Shown here piece by piece: positions 5,444-5,566 of a stretch of DNA of 5,566 bases. The notes under the pieces are model-generated. The model did no database searches. It was not told where the DNA came from and worked only from the letters and a program-made list of their open reading frames with translations. The DNA comes from an uncultured Clostridium sp. Lineage in GTDB: Bacteria; Bacillota; Clostridia; TANB77; CAG-508. The stretch is from assembly GCA_947643945.1 (NCBI GenBank), contig CANRXN010000081.1, positions 1 to 5,566 on the forward strand. Direction: 5' to 3'. A program made the translations under genes and the position numbers. Numbering within the stretch: position 1 is the stretch's first letter; every line of letters starts with the position of its first letter.

Positions 5444-5446
5444 TTA

Positions 5447-5566
5447 TATTTCTGGTGATTTAGAAGATGTACAACCTGTACCTTGGCAAACTAAAATATG
5501 TTTTTCTCTCGTATCTGCTTTCGTGTTTACCCTTAAATCTAATTCTTTTCTTTTTTCTTCTCTTAT
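5447..5566 (-). CDS. hydB: HydB fragment 1: start of the thioredoxin-like [2Fe-2S] domain (partial)
   Basis: Forty residues are visible before the in-frame TAA at 5446-5444. A charged helix-like stretch (IREEKRKELDLR) precedes HILVCQGTGCTSS, whose two cysteines (C-x4-C) are the first pair of ligands for the [2Fe-2S] cluster. The stop falls within the following helix (SPEI-stop-DTFKRLI). Beyond the window edge a few more N-terminal residues and the start codon are expected. Confidence 0.75.

Larger units (their letters stand above)
3735..5566 (-). pseudogene. hydB: Bifurcating hydrogenase subunit HydB (NuoF-like), interrupted at five places, 5' end outside window
   Basis: HydB is the flavin subunit of HydABC: it binds FMN and NAD(H) and passes electrons between NADH, ferredoxin and HydA in the cytoplasm. 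Domains in order are a thioredoxin-like [2Fe-2S] domain, a NuoF core with FMN and NAD sites, a C-x2-C-x2-C [4Fe-4S] site and a C-terminal 2[4Fe-4S] ferredoxin domain. As written the frame is broken by TAA at 5446-5444, an extra C at 4924, an extra C at 4743, TAG at 4268-4266 and TAA at 4214-4212. Without the two extra bases, 609 residues lie in one frame in this window, the expected size. Protein conservation is otherwise excellent, apart from missense changes near 4220-4247. This means recent decay or sequence error, not an old pseudogene. The real start should lie a little beyond 5566. Confidence 0.85.

Noticed and set aside
4212..5446. Reassigned stop codons (TAA/TAG read as an amino acid)
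   Set aside because: The leader ORF, hydB and hydA all end with TAA at expected places, the long fusion frame contains no internal TAA or TAG, and frameshifts occur beside the stops.

Overview
The window looks like low-GC Firmicutes DNA, probably from an anaerobic, fermentative Clostridia-type bacterium. Base composition is strongly AT-rich, codons end in A or T, Shine-Dalgarno sites are strong (an AGGAGGA lies before hydA), and tryptophan uses TGG, so the genetic code appears standard. Every gene I can support is on the minus strand, so transcription runs from high to low coordinates. Plus-strand open frames are shadows of these genes.

Right part (about 1923-5566): two subunits of an [FeFe] hydrogenase of the HydABC type, the NAD(H)- and ferredoxin-linked, electron-bifurcating kind. 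First comes HydB, a NuoF-like flavin/NAD subunit with an N-terminal thioredoxin-like [2Fe-2S] domain and a C-terminal 2[4Fe-4S] domain; its 5' end is outside the window. HydA, the catalytic H-cluster subunit, follows 59 bases later. A hydC (NuoE-like) gene would be expected further upstream. Both genes are interrupted as written. hydB has two +1 frameshifts and three in-frame stops; hydA has one +1 frameshift. Every cofactor motif I looked for is still there, and repairing the lesions gives full-length proteins (583 aa for HydA). The damage is therefore either very recent or an artefact. All three frameshifts are the same event: an extra C directly before a GG-starting glycine codon. The stops and nearby missense changes can all be explained as G:C-to-T:A transversions.

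Middle (1551-1922): a regulatory region. A near-perfect palindrome of 100 bases, GC-rich compared with its surroundings, begins two bases after the hydA stop. Then come a sigma-A-type promoter, a 39-codon leader ORF with its own ribosome binding site, a small hairpin with a U tract inside that ORF, and an intrinsic terminator whose 5' stem arm contains the leader stop codon. This layout closely resembles the UTP-sensitive pyrBI (pyrL) attenuator of enteric bacteria, but it precedes a uracil uptake and salvage gene.

Left part (1-1550): one uninterrupted reading frame. It encodes a complete UraA/PyrP-type uracil permease (NCS2 family), a highly charged linker of about 52 residues, and then the N-terminus of uracil phosphoribosyltransferase (Upp), which runs off the window edge. 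This would couple uracil import to its conversion to UMP in a single polypeptide. A Shine-Dalgarno-like sequence just before the Upp methionine suggests that free Upp might also be made. The permease-Upp fusion and its leader attenuator are the most interesting system in the window.
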